A stretch of 64,000 bases of DNA. Source: Ensifer sp. USDA 6670. Lineage in GTDB: Bacteria > Pseudomonadota > Alphaproteobacteria > Rhizobiales > Rhizobiaceae. The translations under genes were made by a program, and so were the position numbers. Position 1 is the first letter of the stretch. Every line of letters starts with the position of its first letter. The notes under the pieces were generated by a model. That model did no database searches. It was not told the DNA's origin and was given only the letters and a program-made list of their open reading frames with translations. This document shows positions 34,960 to 45,800 of the stretch, one piece after another. Location of the stretch: assembly GCA_000421085.1 (NCBI GenBank), contig ATWE01000005.1:1-64000 (forward strand), written 5' to 3'.

Positions 34960-37440
34960 GTGAAAATACATCAATCCATGTCTTCTGCAGGACGGCAGGG
35001 GGGGCCGAGACTGATCAAGCGGCTCCTTGCGGGAACGGTACTGCTTGCAGCAAGCGATGCCGCAGCTCAGGCAACTGATCCCGGCAGAAGCATATTCGGC
35101 ACGTCCGAGGTCGTGACCTTCTCCGTCCTGATCGGCGTCATTTCCGCCGCCATGATCTCGGCGATCTGGCTCATCCGCCAGCGTGGCAACATCGAGGCCG
35201 AGAACCGCGAGCTTCGTTCCAATCTGTCCGACGCGAACCAGCGCATATCCCGCTTCCAGGCTCTCATTGCAGACAAGAACAGGCGCATCGTGATCTGGGA
35301 CGGGCTCGCGGAGCGCCCCGAATTTCTCGGCCAGCTTCCGGTCGAAACCGGCGCGCCGCAGGACGACCGAGACTTTCTCGCCTTCGGCCGCTGGATCAAG
35401 CCGCAATCGGCAGGCCAGCTCGAAAAGGCGATCGAGGCCTTGCGTGCCCAGGCGCAGAGCTTCGATCTCGTACTCGAAACCCAGCGCAACGAGGTACTTG
35501 AGGCCCAGGGCCGCGTATCCGGCGGGCGGGCCTTCGTGCGCTTCATCGCGCTCAACAATCTCAGGGCCGAACTCGCCGAATTGAAGCTCGAGCGCGACCA
35601 GCTGCATGCTTCGCTTTCGGCATTCCGAACGCTGCTCGACGCAGTCGATCTTCCCGCGTGGCAGCGCGGAGGAGACGGCAGGCTCGAATGGGTCAATGCG
35701 GCCTATGCCAATGCGGTCGAAACCCAGAGCGCGAGCACGGCCGTCGCCGAAGAGCGCGAGTTGCTTGCGACCACGGCCCGCGAGCGCATCCGGGCGGTCT
35801 CGACGCTCCAGACGCCGTTCCGCGACAAGGTTTCGACGGTGGTCAGGGGCAACCGGACGTTCTTCGACGTCGTGGACGCCCGCACGCCCGCCGGCTCTGC
35901 CGGAATCGCAATCGACGTCTCCGGCATCGAGGCGGTGCGCGAGGAACTGGCGCGGACGCTCAAGAGCCATGCCGAGACGCTCGAACACCTGGCAACGCCG
36001 GTGGCGATTTTCGATGGCAATCAGCGGCTGCAGTTCTACAATCAGGCCTTCCAGCGGCTTTGGGATCTCGACATGGGATTCCTCGAGCGCAAGCCCGACA
36101 ACGGCGAGGTGCTCGATCGGCTGCGTGCCGGCGGCAAGCTGCCGGAGCAGCTTAACTGGAAGCAATGGAAGACGGGTGCGCTCTCCGTCTATCAGGCGAT
36201 CGATACGCAGTCCGATCTCTGGCACCTGCCGAACGGCCAGACGCTCCGCGTTTTTGCCACCGCGCGGCCGCAGGGCGGCGCCACCTGGGTGTTCGAGAAC
36301 CTGACGGAAAGGGTCGATCTCGAAACGCGCTACAACACGCTGGTCCAGGTCCAGGGGGAAACGATCGACCATCTCGCCGAAGGCGTCGCCGTCTTCGGCC
36401 CCGACGGCCGCATCCGGCTCTCCAACCCCGCATTTCGGGCGATCTGGGGCATCAACGAGACCGAGGCCCAGCCGGGCACCCATATCCGCGCCATCGAGCA
36501 GGCTTGCCTCGCCTCCTACGACCAGCCTGACGGCTGGAAGCGCTTCGCCCATATCATCACCAGCTTCGACGACGAGCGACCGTCGAGCCGCGGCATTCTG
36601 GAGCTGCGCACCGGCCTCATCCTCGACTACGCAGTCATTCCGCTACCCAATGCCCAGACGATGCTGACCTTCGTCAACATCACCGACAGCGTCCGCGTCG
36701 AGCGCGCGCTCACCGAGAAGAACGAGGCGCTGCGCAAGGCGGATGCGCTGAAGAACGATTTCGTGCACCACGTCTCCTACGAGCTGCGCTCGCCGCTGAC
36801 GAACATCATCGGTTTTGCCGACCTTCTGAAAACGCCCGTCTTCGGCGAGCTCAACGAGCGCCAGGCCGAATATGTCGACCACATCGCCACCTCCTCGTCG
36901 CTGCTTCTGACGATCGTCAACGACATCCTCGATCTTGCGACCGTCGATGCCGGCATCGTCGCGCTCGAGCTCGCGGAAGTGGATCTCATCGACCTGATCG
37001 ACGACGTGACGCAGCAGATGGGCGACCGGCTGATCGAGAGCGGCGTGTCGCTTCGAACCGACGCGCCCGACAATCTCGGCCGCATCACCGCGGACCAGCA
37101 ACGGCTGAAGCAGATCTTCATAAAGCTTCTCACCAATGCGGCGAATTTCGCCCCGGACGGAAGCACCATCGACCTCAAATGCTGGCGCGAGGGCAGCGAC
37201 TTTGCCTTCTCCGTTACAGACACCGGGCCGGGGATCCCGCAGGACGTTCTCAACACCGTGTTCAACCGCTTCGAAAGCTACGGCCAGCGGGGCGGCGCGG
37301 GCCTGGGCCTGTCCATCGTGGAGAGCTTCGTCAGCCTTCACCACGGCAATGTTTCGATCCGCAGCAAGGAGGGTGAAGGCACGGCGGTAACCTGCCGGAT
37401 TCCCTCCGCCGAAGCGCCGAAGGTCATCGCGGCGGAATAG
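34960..37440 (+). CDS. divL: DivL-type cell-cycle kinase with tyrosine in the H-box
   Basis: This is a membrane-bound histidine-kinase-like protein of 826 residues. A hydrophobic segment near residues 20-37 and a membrane helix near 50-71 are followed by a coiled-coil-like stretch. PAS-type domains lie around 205-330, 335-450 and 460-575, and a kinase core fills about 595-820. The H-box reads FVHHVSYELRSPLTNIIGF, so Tyr607 replaces the phosphoacceptor histidine. The ATPase boxes are intact (LTNAANFAPDG, DTGPGIP, GGAGLGLSIV). A tyrosine here is the hallmark of DivL, which in Caulobacter controls CckA and thus CtrA. The GTG start follows GGGGAC; ATG at 34978 is possible. The name rests on this residue and domain order. 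Confidence 0.75.
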   Translation: MKIHQSMSSAGRQGGPRLIKRLLAGTVLLAASDAAAQATDPGRSIFGTSEVVTFSVLIGVISAAMISAIWLIRQRGNIEAENRELRSNLSDANQRISRFQALIADKNRRIVIWDGLAERPEFLGQLPVETGAPQDDRDFLAFGRWIKPQSAGQLEKAIEALRAQAQSFDLVLETQRNEVLEAQGRVSGGRAFVRFIALNNLRAELAELKLERDQLHASLSAFRTLLDAVDLPAWQRGGDGRLEWVNAAYANAVETQSASTAVAEERELLATTARERIRAVSTLQTPFRDKVSTVVRGNRTFFDVVDARTPAGSAGIAIDVSGIEAVREELARTLKSHAETLEHLATPVAIFDGNQRLQFYNQAFQRLWDLDMGFLERKPDNGEVLDRLRAGGKLPEQLNWKQWKTGALSVYQAIDTQSDLWHLPNGQTLRVFATARPQGGATWVFENLTERVDLETRYNTLVQVQGETIDHLAEGVAVFGPDGRIRLSNPAFRAIWGINETEAQPGTHIRAIEQACLASYDQPDGWKRFAHIITSFDDERPSSRGILELRTGLILDYAVIPLPNAQTMLTFVNITDSVRVERALTEKNEALRKADALKNDFVHHVSYELRSPLTNIIGFADLLKTPVFGELNERQAEYVDHIATSSSLLLTIVNDILDLATVDAGIVALELAEVDLIDLIDDVTQQMGDRLIESGVSLRTDAPDNLGRITADQQRLKQIFIKLLTNAANFAPDGSTIDLKCWREGSDFAFSVTDTGPGIPQDVLNTVFNRFESYGQRGGAGLGLSIVESFVSLHHGNVSIRSKEGEGTAVTCRIPSAEAPKVIAAE

Positions 37441-37449
37441 ATGAACTGA

Positions 37450-38964
37450 ATGAAATCTCTCGAACGTCTGCTGAAGGACGAGGCCGCCACCATCCAGTTC
37501 GGCGAAGATCTCGCATTGGCACTGAGGGCCGGCGAATGCGTCGCGCTCTCGGGCGACCTCGGCGCGGGAAAGTCGACCTTCGCAAGAGCCTTCATCCGGG
37601 CAATGGCCGACGACGAGACGCTCGAGGTGCCAAGTCCCACCTTCACCCTGGTTCAAAGCTACGACCTCAGGATCCCGGTCGCTCATTTCGATCTCTACCG
37701 CCTCGCGGACGCATCCGAACTTGACGAGCTCGGTTTCGACGAGGCGCTCGCCGACGGCATCTGTCTCGTGGAATGGCCGGAAAAGGCAGAGGAGGCGCTT
37801 CCGGCTGACCGGATCACACTCACCTTCTCGCATGAAGAAGACGGGCGGCGCATTCACCTGACGGCTTCGGACGGGGCTTTCGAACGGATCACCCGCTCTC
37901 TTGCCATTCGCAAGTTCCTTATCGATGCAGCCTATGCCGACGCCCGTCGGCGCCACCTGAGCGGCGATGCGTCGATCCGGGCATATGAACGCATCGATAC
38001 CCGAGCCGGTGAACCGGCGAAAATTTTGATGGACGCGCCGAGACACACGCCGGGACCTATCCTCCAGGACGGCAAGTATTACCAGCAGCTCGCCCATATC
38101 GCCGAGGACGTCGTCCCCTTCGTCGCGATCTCGCAACTCCTGCGCAAACGCGGTTTCGCGGCACCGGCGATCTACGCGCGCGACCTCGACCGGGGTCTGC
38201 TTCTCATCGAAAATCTTGGATCCGAAGGCATCCTCGACACCGATGGCCGCCCCGTCGCGGAGCGCTACATCGAAGGCGCGCGGCTTCTCGCCCGCCTGCA
38301 TGCTCAGCCCGCGGAGCGCGACATCGCGGTGGCAGAAGGCATCGTACACCACATCCCCAATTTTGACCGGGCGGCGATCAAGATCGAAACCAGTCTGCTC
38401 GTCGACTGGTATCTCCCGTGGAAACGGGGGCGGCCTGCCTCGGACGATGAGCGGCGGGAATACTTCGCCGTATGGGATGGACTGATCGGCGTTCTCGCTT
38501 CCGCGGAGAAGAACCTTCTTCTGCGTGATTTTCACTCGCCGAACATTCTCTGGCGTCAGGACCGCACCGGCTTCGACCGCATCGGCATCATCGACTTCCA
38601 GGACGCGATGATCGGGCCGACCGCCTATGACGTGGCCTCGCTGGTGCAGGATGCGCGCGTGACGATCGACCCCGATCTCGCCAAGCGGATGATGACTGCC
38701 TACATCTCCGAGCGCCGTGGTCTGGGTCCCTTCGACGAGGCCGCCTTCCGGCGCGACTGGCATCTGATGGCCGCTCAGCGCAACTGCAAGCTCGCCGGCA
38801 TTTGGGTGCGGCTAAAGGAGCGCGACGGCAAGCCCGGCTATATGAAGCACATGCCGCGCACCTTCGCCTATCTCGAGCATGCGCTCTCCCATCCGGTGCT
38901 GACACCCTTGCGCGAATGGTGCATTAAGGCTGGAATCCTCGCTCCCGAATCAGCGAACCGTTAG
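37450..38964 (+). CDS. TsaE-AmgK fusion: tRNA t6A ATPase plus MurNAc kinase
   Basis: This 504-residue protein joins two functions. Residues 1 to about 150 are TsaE, the ATPase for t6A modification of tRNA, with P-loop GDLGAGKS at 35-42 and PSPTFTLVQSYD. Residues from about 165 onward are an aminoglycoside-phosphotransferase-like kinase of the AmgK type, with catalytic LLRDFHSPNILW and metal site IIDFQD. AmgK phosphorylates MurNAc/GlcNAc at the anomeric position in peptidoglycan recycling. The next gene, six bases away, is murU, which uses its product. I believe the fusion recurs in rhizobia. Both halves look intact. The assignment of the second half leans on the murU neighbour. Confidence 0.85.
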   Translation: MKSLERLLKDEAATIQFGEDLALALRAGECVALSGDLGAGKSTFARAFIRAMADDETLEVPSPTFTLVQSYDLRIPVAHFDLYRLADASELDELGFDEALADGICLVEWPEKAEEALPADRITLTFSHEEDGRRIHLTASDGAFERITRSLAIRKFLIDAAYADARRRHLSGDASIRAYERIDTRAGEPAKILMDAPRHTPGPILQDGKYYQQLAHIAEDVVPFVAISQLLRKRGFAAPAIYARDLDRGLLLIENLGSEGILDTDGRPVAERYIEGARLLARLHAQPAERDIAVAEGIVHHIPNFDRAAIKIETSLLVDWYLPWKRGRPASDDERREYFAVWDGLIGVLASAEKNLLLRDFHSPNILWRQDRTGFDRIGIIDFQDAMIGPTAYDVASLVQDARVTIDPDLAKRMMTAYISERRGLGPFDEAAFRRDWHLMAAQRNCKLAGIWVRLKERDGKPGYMKHMPRTFAYLEHALSHPVLTPLREWCIKAGILAPESANR

Positions 38965-38970
38965 GATACG

Positions 38971-39702
38971 ATGCCCATCACCAATGCCATGGTGCTTGCG
39001 GCCGGACTGGGCACCCGCCTGCGGCCGGTCACCGACACGCTGCCGAAGCCGCTCGTCAGAATAGCCGGCAAGCCGATGATCGACTATGTGCTCGATCTGC
39101 TCGCCGCTGCGGGCGTGACCAGGGCCGTTGTGAACGTCCATCATTTCGCCGGCCAGATGGAGGAGCACCTCGGCCAGAGAGAGGCGCCGCAGATCCTGAT
39201 TTCGGACGAGCGGGACGCCCTGATGAATTCCGGCGGCGGGCTGGCGAAGGGCCTGAAACTGCTCGATGGAGGGCCGGTCCTCGTAATGAATGCCGACCTC
39301 TTCTGGATCGGCGAAAAACCGCGTCAGCCCTGCAACCTGAAAAAGCTTGCCGAGTTCTTCGATCCTGAGCGCATGGACATGGCGCTGCTCTGTGTGCGTC
39401 TCGAGGACACGACCGGGCACAACGGCAAACGGGATTTCTCGCTGTCGGAAGACGGCCGGCTCACGCGTTATGAAGAAGGCATGGAGAATCCCGTCGTCTA
39501 TGCCGGCGCGATCGCCATGGACGCAGCGCTGCTTGCCGATGCGCCGGACGAGGCGTTCAACCTCAACATCTATTTCGACCGGGCGATCGCCAGGGGACGC
39601 CTTTTCGGTCTGATGCTCGAAGGGCACTGGATCACCGTCGGCTCGCCGGAAGCCATAGCGGAGGCCGAGGCTGCGATCCGCCGCTTCCGGCCGGAGGGAT
39701 GA
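38971..39702 (+). CDS. murU: N-acetylmuramate alpha-1-phosphate uridylyltransferase MurU
   Basis: MurU makes UDP-MurNAc from MurNAc-1-phosphate and UTP, bypassing MurA/MurB and giving fosfomycin tolerance in Pseudomonas. It has 243 residues. The nucleotidyltransferase signature AAGLGTRLRPVTDTLPKP lies at about 10-27, with metal-binding aspartate in VMNADLFW near residue 110. A shorter enzyme without the acyltransferase domain of GlmU fits MurU. A general sugar-phosphate nucleotidyltransferase is the alternative, but the AmgK-type gene directly upstream favours MurU. Confidence 0.88.
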   Translation: MPITNAMVLAAGLGTRLRPVTDTLPKPLVRIAGKPMIDYVLDLLAAAGVTRAVVNVHHFAGQMEEHLGQREAPQILISDERDALMNSGGGLAKGLKLLDGGPVLVMNADLFWIGEKPRQPCNLKKLAEFFDPERMDMALLCVRLEDTTGHNGKRDFSLSEDGRLTRYEEGMENPVVYAGAIAMDAALLADAPDEAFNLNIYFDRAIARGRLFGLMLEGHWITVGSPEAIAEAEAAIRRFRPEG

Positions 39703-39703
39703 G

Positions 39704-42700
39704 GTGCCCGGACATCCAAACGTCTTCACGATTCCCGCCGGCCTGCCTTTTCTGAGGACGGTCGCGGAAAGGCTCTGCAATGGCGACCTGACCCCGGGCT
39801 TCCGCTACGATCCGGCGCAGCCGCTGGCACTCGCCGGTGTTACGATCTTCGTGCCGACCCGGCGCTCGGCCCGCGTGCTGCGTTCGGAATTCGTCGATCT
39901 GCTCGGCGGCCGTTCGGCGATCCTTCCGATGATCCGGGCGCTCGGCGAGACCGACGACGACAGCGGCTTCTTCGACGCCGAGGTGCCGGCGATCCTCGAC
40001 CTTGCGCCGCCGCTTTCCGGAACGGCAAGGCTTATCGAACTCGGCCGCCTCATTCTCGCCTGGCGAAACCGACTGCCGCAGGTGGTCCTCGACATTCATG
40101 CGGAAAGCCCGCTGATCGCTCCGGCAAGTCCTGCCGACGCCATCTGGCTCGCTCGGAACCTCGCCGAACTCATCGACGCGATAGAGACCGAGGAACTCGA
40201 CTGGGAGGCCCTCGACGGGCTCGACGGCGGCGAGCATGCGCTCTGGTGGCAACTGACGCTCGCCTTCCTCAAGATCGCCCGCACCTATTGGCCGGAGCGG
40301 CTCGCCGAACTCAAGCACTCCTCGCCCGCACGCCACCGCAATGCGGTGCTGAAGGCCGAGACCCAGCGTATCGCCGCCGGCAAGGTGAGCGGACCGATCA
40401 TCATCGCCGGTTCGACCGGTTCGATCCCGGCGACGGCAGCACTGATCGCGGCGGTCAAGGCGCTGCCGAACGGTACTATCGTGCTCCCCGGCCTCGACGG
40501 ATCGATGAGCGATGCCGAGTGGCGGCTGATTGCCGGAGAGGCGTCCGGCTCCGGCACTTCTTCAAGGAACCCGGCAAGCCGCACCCACCCGCAATATGGA
40601 TTTCACCGTCTGCTCACGCGCATGGGCATCGAACGCGGCGACGTGCCTGCACTCGCGAGCGCTGCCGATGATCTCGATTATCGCAGCGCGGTCCTGTCGC
40701 GGGCGCTGTTGCCGGCCGACGCGACTGACGTCTGGATGGAAGCCCGCCAGAGCTTCGATGCGGAAAGACTCCTGTCCGCCTTTGCGGATGTGGCGCTGAT
40801 CGAAGCGGCGAACGAACGCGAAGAGGCAACCGCCATCGCAATCGCGCTTCGGCTCGCGCTCGAAGCCGACGAGGAGAGCCAGGCGGCGCTCATCACCCCC
40901 GATCGAGGCCTTGCGCGTCGTGTCGGCACCGAGCTTGCCCGCTTCGATATAGAGGCGGACGATTCCGCCGGCATTCCGCTCTCGGCGACGCCGGCGGGCG
41001 CACTTGCCCGGCTGCTGCTGGAAGCGACGCTCAGGCCCGACGATCCGGTCGCTCTGGTCGCACTCCTCAAGCATCCGCTGGCGCGCTTCGGCCAGACGCC
41101 GGAGGATGCGCGCCGAGCCGCAGACGTGCTGGAGCTCGTGGCGCTGCGCGGCGGCACCGACGCGGCCGACATATCGGCCTTGGAAGCGGTCCTCGACAAG
41201 GCGCTCGACAGGCAGAAGACCGACCGGCACCCGCCGCCCTGGAGAGAGGGTATCGGCCCGGACGACATCGCCATGGCGCGCGCACTCGCACGCCGGATAG
41301 CCTCGGCGGTCGGCCCACTGGCCAGCACTCTCTCTGCCGATCCGCAAACCGGCCGTCACCGCTCGACCGTGCTGCCCCTTTCGGATTGGGCGGAGCGTAC
41401 GGGGCGTGCTCTGGAGGCGGCCGCCATCGACGAGCAAGGCAATCTTGGCGCGCTCTGGGCTTCCGAAGCCGGCGAAATAATGGCGACGCTCCTCAGGGGC
41501 ATCATCGAAACCGACGGCCAGATGGAGGCCGACGGGCCGCAATGGTGCGACATTCTTGAGGCGCTTGCCGCAAGCGAAGCCGTCAAGCCGCGGTCGATGC
41601 GCCATCCCCGCGTCTTCATTTTCGGAGCGCTCGAATCGCGCCTGCAAAGCGTGGACCTCGTGGTGCTTGGCGGCATGAACGAGGGCACCTGGCCCGGGCA
41701 GACGTCGAACGATCCTTTCCTTTCGCGGACCATGAAGGCGGGTATCGGTCTGGAACCGCCGGAGCGGCGAATCGGCCAGCTCGCGCATGATTTCCAGATG
41801 GCCTGCGGCACCCGCCGGCTGATCCTTTCGCGCTCCATGCGTCAGGGATCGGCGCCGACCGTCGCTTCCCGATGGCTGCAGCGCCTTCAGGCGCTCGGTG
41901 GCGAGAGGCTGACTGCGCTGCTCAAGGCCAACGGCGCCGACTATCTCCACTGGATGCGCATTCTCGACCAGGGCGAGCGTCAGCCGTTGTCGGAGCGGCC
42001 GGAACCGAAGCCTCCCGCGGAGCTGCAGCCGCGAAAATATTCCTTCAGCGAGGTGACGCGCCTGCGCCGCGATCCTTATTCCGTCTACGCGAGGCGCATT
42101 CTCCGGCTGGAGCCGATGCAACCATTCAATCGCGATCCGGGTGCGGCCGAACGTGGCCTCCTCTATCACAGGATCGTCGATCGCTTCGTGAAGGGCGGCT
42201 TCGACCCGGCGACGCGCGAGGGCGAGGAAGCGATGATCCGGCTCACCGCCGAGGCCTTCGACGAGGAGAAACTGCCTGCGCATATCGACACCATCTGGCG
42301 ACCACGCTTCCAGGCGGTCGGAAGGGCGTTCCTCGAATGGGAACGGGAGCGCCGGCACGGCATTGTGAAATCGTTCACCGAGGTTCCGGCGGCGATGGAT
42401 CTCGGCATCGGCGATATACGGCTGACCGGCATCGCGGACCGGCTGGATCGCCTGGCGGACGGAACGATCGACATCATCGACTACAAGACCGGGTCGAGCC
42501 CCTCGCCCAAAGAGGCACGGGCACTTCTCGACCCGCAGCTGGCGCTCGAGGCGGCGGCGCTCAGGGCCGGGGCATTCCGTGTGATCGGGCCGGCTCGGCC
42601 GCACTCGTTGCGCTATGTCCGGCTCAAACCGGGCAGCCGCTTTGCCGTCGACACGGTCAACAACGAGGGCACCCGTTCGAAGGAGACGAAATCCACCGAA

Positions 42701-42883
42701 CAGCTGGCGGACGAGTCGCTCGCCGAGCTCCGGAAGCTGCTTTCCGCGCTTATGAGCGGCAGGTTCGGCTTCGCCTCGCGCCTGATCGTTCAGAAACAAC
42801 GCGACTATGGCGGGGAATACGATCATCTGGCGCGCGTCGCCGAATGGGCGACCGCGGATGGCGAGGACGACGATGAGGAGTGA
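39704..42883 (+). CDS. addB: double-strand break repair protein AddB (alphaproteobacterial type)
   Basis: AddB is the second subunit of the AddAB helicase-nuclease that resects broken DNA ends at Chi-like sites. It has 1,059 residues and a GTG start just after murU. The helicase-like fold is present but inactive-looking: no Walker A is visible near the N-terminus. The C-terminal RecB-type nuclease has LLYHRIVDRFV and the catalytic IIDYKTGSSP near residue 925. Only three cysteines occur in the whole protein and none near the nuclease domain, so the iron-sulfur cluster of Bacillus AddB is absent. The gene overlaps addA by 11 bases. Confidence 0.94.
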   Translation: MPGHPNVFTIPAGLPFLRTVAERLCNGDLTPGFRYDPAQPLALAGVTIFVPTRRSARVLRSEFVDLLGGRSAILPMIRALGETDDDSGFFDAEVPAILDLAPPLSGTARLIELGRLILAWRNRLPQVVLDIHAESPLIAPASPADAIWLARNLAELIDAIETEELDWEALDGLDGGEHALWWQLTLAFLKIARTYWPERLAELKHSSPARHRNAVLKAETQRIAAGKVSGPIIIAGSTGSIPATAALIAAVKALPNGTIVLPGLDGSMSDAEWRLIAGEASGSGTSSRNPASRTHPQYGFHRLLTRMGIERGDVPALASAADDLDYRSAVLSRALLPADATDVWMEARQSFDAERLLSAFADVALIEAANEREEATAIAIALRLALEADEESQAALITPDRGLARRVGTELARFDIEADDSAGIPLSATPAGALARLLLEATLRPDDPVALVALLKHPLARFGQTPEDARRAADVLELVALRGGTDAADISALEAVLDKALDRQKTDRHPPPWREGIGPDDIAMARALARRIASAVGPLASTLSADPQTGRHRSTVLPLSDWAERTGRALEAAAIDEQGNLGALWASEAGEIMATLLRGIIETDGQMEADGPQWCDILEALAASEAVKPRSMRHPRVFIFGALESRLQSVDLVVLGGMNEGTWPGQTSNDPFLSRTMKAGIGLEPPERRIGQLAHDFQMACGTRRLILSRSMRQGSAPTVASRWLQRLQALGGERLTALLKANGADYLHWMRILDQGERQPLSERPEPKPPAELQPRKYSFSEVTRLRRDPYSVYARRILRLEPMQPFNRDPGAAERGLLYHRIVDRFVKGGFDPATREGEEAMIRLTAEAFDEEKLPAHIDTIWRPRFQAVGRAFLEWERERRHGIVKSFTEVPAAMDLGIGDIRLTGIADRLDRLADGTIDIIDYKTGSSPSPKEARALLDPQLALEAAALRAGAFRVIGPARPHSLRYVRLKPGSRFAVDTVNNEGTRSKETKSTEQLADESLAELRKLLSALMSGRFGFASRLIVQKQRDYGGEYDHLARVAEWATADGEDDDEE

Positions 42884-45800
42884 TGCGACAGGCCCGGAGG
42901 AGAGAACCCCCGAGGGGTGGCTCGACTGGACGACGCAACGGCAGGCGCTCGCCTCCGATCCCGCGCGCTCCGCCTGGGTTTCCGCCAATGCCGGCTCCGG
43001 TAAGACGCATGTGCTCACGCAACGCGTCATCCGGCTTCTGCTTGCGGGTTGCCGGCCGTCCGCCATCCTCTGCCTGACCTACACGAAGGCGGCCGCCTCC
43101 GAGATGTCGAACCGCGTGTTCGAGAAACTCGCCGAATGGGCGACCCTCGACGATACCACGCTCGAAAAGCGCATCGAGGCGATTGAAGGCAAGCGGCCGC
43201 CAACGGCCAAGATCCAGGAGGCCCGTCGGCTGTTCGCGCGCGCCCTGGAAACCCCGGGCGGGCTGAAAATCCAGACGATTCATGCCTTCTGCGAGGCGCT
43301 TCTGCACCAGTTTCCGCTTGAGGCCAATGTCGCAGGGCATTTCTCCGTCCTCGACGACCGCGCCGCGGCGGTGCTGCTCGCCGACGCCCGCAGGGCTCTC
43401 TTGACCGCCACGGCGGCAGCAAGCGACGGGGACCTGGCGGAGGCCTTCGCCACGGTCCTCGATCTTGCCGACGACACCGGGCTTGAAAAGCTGCTTGCGG
43501 CGATCGTCGCCAATCGGGCGCCGATCCAGGCCTTTCTCGACCACGCCTCCGGGCGCGGCGGGACGGAAGCGCATCTGCGGGCAGCGCTCGGCCTCGAGCC
43601 CGGCGAGACCGCCGAGGCGGTCATGGCCGCGGTGTGGCCTCTGGCAGGGCTCAATGGCCCGGCACTCGATGACTATATCGACCTTGGATTGCGCCTCGGC
43701 GGCGCCAAGCCCTCTGCCATCGCAGAAGGCTTGCGGGCCGTCCGCGCGATCGATGATGCCGCCGCCCGCCATGCCAAACTCGTGGAACTCTTCTTCAACG
43801 GCGGCGGTAAGCCGAAGGCGGAATCGGCCTTTCTGAACGCCGCCATGCGCCGTGCAGCGCCGCAGCTCGAACTCAGGGTCGAAGAGGCGCGCAGCCACAT
43901 GCTCGCCTGCGTGGACCGCCTGAGCATCGTCCAGATGTACGGGGCGACCCGCGCCGCCCTCATTCTCGCCGAGCGGCTCAACCGCGACTACGAGGCGCTC
44001 AAGAAGGCACGCAGCCAGCTCGATTTCGAGGATCTCATCAACCGCACGGCGGCACTGCTTGCCCGAAGCGACGTGGGCGCCTGGGTGCACTACAAGCTGG
44101 ATCAGGGGATCGACCATATCCTCGTGGACGAGGCGCAGGATACCAGTCCCGCGCAATGGACGATCATCCAGTCGCTCGCGGCGGATTTCTTTGCCGGCGA
44201 AACGGCGCGTGCGGACGACCGCACGATTTTCGCCGTCGGCGACGAGAAGCAGTCGATCTATTCCTTCCAGGGGGCCCGGCCGGAGCGCTTCTCGCGTGAA
44301 AGCACGCTGACGGAGCGGCGGGTGCGCGCGGGCAACAAACACTTCAGCCCCATCCGCCTGCAGCTTTCCTTCCGCTCGACGGAGGACGTGCTCTCCGCCG
44401 TCGATACGGTCTTTGCAAATTCCGGGAATGCGAGAGGTCTGAGCGCTCGGAGCGAGGCGATCGTGCATGCCTCTAACCGGATCGGCCAGCCCGGCGCCGT
44501 CGACCTCTGGGACGTCATCGCGCCCGAGCCGGCGGCTTCGGACGAGGATTGGACCGCTCCTTTCGACGCGACGCCGGAGCGCGCGCCGGTCAACATCCTC
44601 GCCCGGCGCATTGCAGCGGTCCTCGAAGATTGGATCGGCCAGGAGACGGTGATCGAAAAAGGCGTTCGCCGAGCCATGCGGCCCGGCGACGTCATCGTGC
44701 TGGTCCGCAAACGCGACGCCTTCGTCAACGCCCTGACGCGCGCCCTCAAGCGGCGGGGTAATATCCCGGTCGCCGGCGCGGACCGACTGGTTCTGACCAA
44801 CCACATCGCCGTGCAGGACCTGATCGCGCTCGGCCGGTTCGTGCTTCTGCCCGAGGACGATCTGTCGCTCGCGGCACTGCTGAAGAGCCCGCTCCTCGAT
44901 CTTGCCGAGGAGGATGTCTTCGAACTCGCCGCCCGGCGGACCGAGGGCGAAAGCCTCTGGCGGCGGCTGCGGCAGGCGGGCGCGGAGGAGACGAGCCCTT
45001 ATCATGGAGCGGTCCGCAGGCTTTCGCGCTATTCCGGCCTGGCGCGGGAACTGCTGCCGCATGATTTCTATGCCCGCGTCCTCGGCGCCGATGGCGGACG
45101 GCGTGCCTTCCTGGCGCGGCTCGGCAGCGAAGTCAGCGATATTCTCGACGAATTCCTCACCTTCGCTCTCGATCATGAAAGGAGCGGTCTGCCGGGCCTG
45201 CAGGCTTTCATCTCGACGCTGGAGATCGAAGCGCCGACGGTCAAGCGCGAACAGGACAAGGAACGCGACGAGGTCCGCGTGATGACCGTACATGCCGCAA
45301 AGGGCCTCGAGGCGCCGGTCGTCTTCCTGGTCGACGGCGGCGGCGAGGCCTTCGTCCGCCAGCAGGTCTCGGACCTGCGCTTCCTGGAGAAACCGCTGGC
45401 CGATCATTCCGCACTTACGGTCCCCGCCTGGCGCGCGCCTGGCTCGGCGCCCAACTCGCTCATCGCCGCCGACAACGAGCGGCTGAAGAAGCTCGCCGAG
45501 GAGGAATACCGGCGGCTCCTCTATGTCGGCATGACGCGCGCAGCCGACCGCCTGATCGTCTGCGGCTATCGCGGACAGCGGCAGAACACCGACACCTGGC
45601 ATTCGATGGTGCAGGGGACGCTGGCACAGGACCTGAAGGGCCGCGGAACGCCGAGGCTTTTCCGCGCCGGAAGCGAGGAGTGGCAGGGCATTGCCTGGCG
45701 CGAAGCGCATGTGCCGCGCGACCTGCCGACGGCGGAGGGCCGCTCCGAAGGTTCGCAACGGCCGACAGCCGGCTTGCCGACGGCGCTTTTCACGCCTCCG

